Source: Candidatus Onthoplasma faecigallinarum
GTDB lineage: Bacteria > Bacillota > Clostridia > Christensenellales > UBA1242
DNA length: 9,820 nt
NCBI GenBank assembly: GCA_018715225.1
Contig: DVMB01000041.1
Span: 1 to 9,820, forward strand
Direction of reading: 5' to 3'
Program-made: the position numbers and the translations under genes
Notes under the pieces: generated by a model
The model's database searches: none
What the model saw: only the letters and a program-made list of their open reading frames with translations
What the model was told of the DNA's origin: nothing
Part shown: piece after piece, positions 7,247-9,820 of the stretch
How positions within the stretch are numbered: position 1 is the first letter of the stretch
Layout of the letters: the number at the start of each line of letters is the position of its first letter

Positions 7247-7578
7247 TAAATTAATTTTAATAAAAATTTTAAATTGCTTATTTTATCTCTATTATATAGA
7301 GGTAACTTACAAGATCTTTTCAACATTAAATATAATGGCATACAAATTTAAACATTTTTGATCATTTTTATAAATTGTTTCTTTATATTTTTGTGTTTGT
7401 ATTTTAATATATTATTGTTTTTATACCTTTATATAAATTTTAATAAATAAATTAATTTTTTATATACCGATAAATTTTGTTAAATTAAAATTTAACATAT
7501 GATTATAAAATTTGATAATTTTTTCTCTTACAATTAATTGTCCTGTAATTTATTTATAAAATCAATATAAAAAAATAC

Positions 7579-7607
7579 TTGACAATTTATCAAATTTTAG
7601 ATAATAT
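7579..7607 (+). promoter_or_regulatory. Promoter of the T-box-pheST operon
   Basis: A perfect TTGACA (7579-7584) is followed by a -10 region, either TAATAT (7602-7607, 17-bp spacer) or GATAAT (7600-7605, 15-bp spacer). Transcription would begin near 7613, shortly before the T-box stem I. It is the only consensus -35 in the right place for the leader. Confidence 0.65.
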
Positions 7608-7612
7608 GAATA

Positions 7613-7850
7613 ATATCAATAAAAACGATGAAGATGTGTGCAGTAGAATTTAACTTTCATAAAGGGAGAGCATTCACCGATTGAGAGATGCTTATGTTCA
7701 GGTTAAGTTTGAATTTCAGCATTGGAGTTGCGTACTAGGAAAGTACGACAGACAAAACTGTGAAAATGTAATGAGGTAGGTCATTTGATCTATGAATTTA
7801 GGTGGTACCACGAGATGCTTACTCGTCCTAATAATAGGGCGAGTTTTTTT
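7613..7850 (+). promoter_or_regulatory. Phenylalanine T-box riboswitch leader of pheST
   Basis: The leader RNA senses uncharged tRNA-Phe and switches between termination and read-through. Stem I holds the S-turn motif AGTAGA (7642-7647) on its left side and, opposite, the specifier TTC (7715-7717), a Phe codon, followed by the usual purine and by GCAT that closes the base stem. GGGAGAGCAT and ATGCT mark the upper part of stem I. A hairpin CGTACT/AGTACG (7731-7747) follows. The T-box element has helix TTAGG (7798-7802) with CCTAA (7827-7831), bulge TGGTACC (7803-7809), and helix ACGAG (7810-7814) with CTCGT (7822-7826). The bulge TGGT pairs with an ACCA end, as expected for tRNA-Phe with discriminator A. 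Transcription start is approximate. Confidence 0.95.
7822..7850 (+). terminator. Regulated terminator of the T-box leader
   Basis: CTCGTCCT (7822-7829) pairs with AGGGCGAG (7836-7843), with one G-T wobble, around a 6-base loop, and seven T follow. The left arm is shared with the antiterminator helices, so the two structures exclude each other. Confidence 0.92.
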
Positions 7851-7864
7851 ATTTGGAGGTAAAA

Positions 7865-8887
7865 ATGAAAGAAAAAATTGAAGAAATCATCTCATATGTC
7901 AAAGAAAAAATTGAGACTATTGAAAAGAGTAGCGATTGTCAAAATTTACGTATTGAAACACTAGGTAAAAACGGCAAGATTACCGAACTGTTTCGTTTCA
8001 TGAAAGAAGTGCCAGTTAGCGAAAAGCAGGCGTTGGGACAACTACTCAACAACGCCAAGCAACAAGTCGAGTCCATCATCAGTGCGAAAGAGACTTTCCT
8101 TCAAAGCAAAGAACTTGAGGAAAAACTCATGGGAGAAAAGATTGATGTTACCCTTGACCTCAACCCAGATGAGACGGGCGCATTGCACCCTGTAACCATT
8201 GATTTCATGCGTATGGCAGAGATACTCACTGGTATGGGCTTCAGCCAAATTGATGGCCCAGAAATCGAATACGACAAATACAACTTTGAACTGGTCAACA
8301 TTCCAGCCGATTCTCCATCACGAGATATGCAAGACAGTCTATATATCACTAATAGTATACTATTGAGAACGCAGACATCAAATACTCAACCTAGAGCAAT
8401 GGAAAAAATTAAACCACCTTTCAAAGTGTTCAGTTTTGGTAGAGTGTTTAGAAAAGATGACATCGACGCCACGCATACCCCAGCCTTTCATCAACTGGAA
8501 GGTATTTACATCGACAAGAAAGTGAGTCTAGCCGATCTAAAACACGATCTAAGTTTGATACTAAAAAGATATTTGGGCGAAAGCACAAAAACCAAATTTA
8601 GAGCATCATATTTCCCATTCACCGAACCTAGCGTAGAGGTGGATGCAGAATGTAATGTCTGCAAAGGAAAAGGTTGTGCGGCTTGCAATGGTGCTGGGCA
8701 ATACGAAATTTTAGGTGCGGGCATGATTCACCCTCATGTCCTTGAATTGAACGGCATTGACCCTAACGAATACAGTGGATATGCCTTTGGGTTCGGCTTC
8801 GACCGCTTCCCTAAGATGCGATACAAGATACCTAACGCAAAAGTCATGTTCGAAAACGACGTTCGATTCATTCGTCAATTCAAATAA
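7865..8887 (+). CDS. pheS: Phenylalanine-tRNA ligase alpha subunit
   Basis: This is the catalytic subunit of the alpha2-beta2 class II enzyme that joins Phe to tRNA-Phe with ATP. I start at ATG 7865 (340 residues, normal length) because GGAGG at 7855-7859 stands 5 bp before it; an upstream TTG at 7853 overlaps that site. Residues 1-90 are the helical tRNA-binding arm. The catalytic domain begins at GALHPVTIDFM (105-115), with SDR-like PSRDMQDSLY (151-160), LLRTQTSNTQPRAM, motif 2 FRKDDIDATHTPAFHQLEG (195-213), and FPFTEPSVEVD (250-260). A CNVCKGKGCAACNGAG cysteine region (263-278) and GAGMIHPHVL follow. Motif 3 GYAFGFGFDRFPKMRY (305-320) is somewhat unusual, with DRFPKM where ER(L/I)AM is common. 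The gene lies first in the operon, 15 bp after the T-box terminator. Confidence 0.97.
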   Translation: MKEKIEEIISYVKEKIETIEKSSDCQNLRIETLGKNGKITELFRFMKEVPVSEKQALGQLLNNAKQQVESIISAKETFLQSKELEEKLMGEKIDVTLDLNPDETGALHPVTIDFMRMAEILTGMGFSQIDGPEIEYDKYNFELVNIPADSPSRDMQDSLYITNSILLRTQTSNTQPRAMEKIKPPFKVFSFGRVFRKDDIDATHTPAFHQLEGIYIDKKVSLADLKHDLSLILKRYLGESTKTKFRASYFPFTEPSVEVDAECNVCKGKGCAACNGAGQYEILGAGMIHPHVLELNGIDPNEYSGYAFGFGFDRFPKMRYKIPNAKVMFENDVRFIRQFK

Positions 8888-8925
8888 ATTTGATAACCTA
8901 TTTCGTTATATTATAAGGAGAAAAT

Positions 8926-9820
8926 ATGAAAGTTTTATTATCATGGATAAATGATTATGTAGATATTAGCGGATTGGACGTGAAAACGATTGCACGTGGA
9001 CTGACTGATGCTGGCTTTGAAGTGGAAGAAATCATAGACAAATCAAAAGGTCTAGACAAAGTGGTCGTAGCAAATATCACTGAAATTACCCGCCACCCTA
9101 ATGCCGACAAATTGGTAGTATGCCAAGCAGACTATGGATTCGGCAAAACACAGATTGTAACACACGCCGACAATATGAAAGTTGGAGACAATGTCCCTCT
9201 AGCCCTAGATGGTGCACTCCTCCCAAACGGTGCGGAGATAAAAAACGGAAATCTACGTGGAGTGGCATCAAATGGTATGTTCTGCGCTGGAGAAGAATTG
9301 GGTATAGACAATTCTATCTACCCTAACGCCGAAGTAGATGGCTTGCTGATACTGGCAAAAGATCTAAAGCCAGGCACCCCTATAGCAGATGTTTTGGGAC
9401 TGAATGAAACAATTCTAGACGTCAATGTCTTGCCAAATCGAGCAGACTGCAATTCAATCTACGGCATAGCAAAAGAAATAAGCGTCATCTTCAATCTGCC
9501 GATAAAACCACTTGATCTATCTTACACGACGACTTCTACAAAAAAGATAGATGTCAGGGTGGAAGATTTTGACCTATGCCCTAGGTATCAAGCAGTTGTT
9601 GTAGAAAATGCGTTGAATAAGTCTTCTCCCGCATGGATTCAAAAGAGATTGTCATTACTTGATCATTCACCACATTCGTTGTATGTGGACATAACCAACT
9701 ATGTTTTGCTGGAAGTTGGTCAACCTATGCACGCTTTTGACCTATCTAAAATAAAAGGCGAAAAGATAATCGTTAGACACGCACACGAAAATGAATCTAT
9801 CCTTGCCCTAGACGAAAAGA
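8926..9820 (+). CDS. pheT: Phenylalanine-tRNA ligase beta subunit, 3' end cut by window edge
   Basis: The gene begins with ATG behind AAGGAG (8915-8920), 38 bp after pheS in the same operon, and stays open to the right edge (298 residues of an expected 800 or so). The start MKVLLSWINDYVDISGLD is typical. Residues about 40-150 form the tRNA-binding OB-fold domain (RHPNADKLVVCQ, then PLALDGALLPNG and LRGVASNGMFC AGEELGI). LDVNVLPNRADCNSIYGIAKE (165-185) introduces the B1 part, and the B3/B4 editing domain begins near 215, with YVDITNYVLLEVGQPMHAFD (253-272). The beta subunit carries editing of mischarged Tyr and contacts tRNA. The B5 and anticodon-binding parts lie outside the window. Confidence 0.96.
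   Translation, partial: MKVLLSWINDYVDISGLDVKTIARGLTDAGFEVEEIIDKSKGLDKVVVANITEITRHPNADKLVVCQADYGFGKTQIVTHADNMKVGDNVPLALDGALLPNGAEIKNGNLRGVASNGMFCAGEELGIDNSIYPNAEVDGLLILAKDLKPGTPIADVLGLNETILDVNVLPNRADCNSIYGIAKEISVIFNLPIKPLDLSYTTTSTKKIDVRVEDFDLCPRYQAVVVENALNKSSPAWIQKRLSLLDHSPHSLYVDITNYVLLEVGQPMHAFDLSKIKGEKIIVRHAHENESILALDEK

Larger units (their letters stand above)
7094..7578. other. Extremely AT-rich intergenic region without a convincing gene
   Basis: This is the divergent space between spoIIE and the pheST leader. It is almost entirely A and T, rich in TTAATTAA-like runs, with stops in every frame. Apart from the putative spoIIE promoter at its left end and a small hairpin at 7226-7246, I see no ORF with a ribosome binding site, no tRNA and no long repeat. 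It could hold upstream activating DNA, a small RNA or simply relaxed sequence. Confidence 0.6.

Noticed and set aside
7151..7249. 32-residue ORF in the AT-rich spacer (hydrophobic, Phe-rich)
   Set aside because: It has no ribosome binding site, and its composition is what T-rich DNA gives by chance.
7853..7864. TTG start for pheS
   Set aside because: It overlaps the GGAGG ribosome binding site of the ATG at 7865.
1..9820. CRISPR array, IS element, tRNA or rRNA genes
   Set aside because: I saw no regularly spaced repeats, transposase motifs, terminal repeats or tRNA cloverleaf in the window.

Overview
The window is AT-rich chromosomal DNA that reads in the standard genetic code. It looks like a member of the Bacillota, probably an uncultured Clostridia-type lineage. 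The basis is a recognisable sporulation phosphatase gene (spoIIE) followed by tilS on the same strand, a phenylalanine T-box leader in front of pheST, a VanW-family cell-envelope protein, strong AGGAG-type ribosome binding sites, and consensus sigma-A-type promoters. The species cannot be named from this sequence.

Layout. Positions 1-1314 (+) hold the 3' part of a secreted VanW-domain protein; its true start lies off the left edge. Running against it on the minus strand is a two-gene cassette: a 79-residue coiled-coil and acidic protein (2584-2345), then a 357-residue protein with a phage tail-fibre-like N-terminus and BspA-type leucine-rich repeats (2318-1245). The last 70 bp of the latter overlap the 3' end of the VanW frame. 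A divergent promoter region (2585-2715) drives, on the plus strand, a four-helix membrane protein of unknown function (2716-3267). That gene ends at a strong terminator that also serves the convergent tilS. tilS (4711-3368) and spoIIE (7066-4781) lie in tandem on the minus strand, and tilS has its own good promoter. Upstream of spoIIE is about 500 bp of extremely AT-rich DNA without a convincing gene. It is followed on the plus strand by a promoter, a complete Phe T-box riboswitch with terminator and antiterminator, pheS (7865-8887), and pheT (8926 to the right edge, truncated).

Function. Most of the window is housekeeping: decoding fidelity (TilS makes lysidine-34 in tRNA-Ile; PheST charges tRNA-Phe under control of uncharged tRNA-Phe) and sporulation (SpoIIE). 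The part that looks accessory is roughly 1245-2584, a small surface or tail-fibre-like cassette without other phage genes around it. I do not see a convincing new multi-gene defence or mobile system. The best leads are this orphan cassette, the antisense overlap with VanW, and the palindrome over the promoter of the unknown membrane protein.
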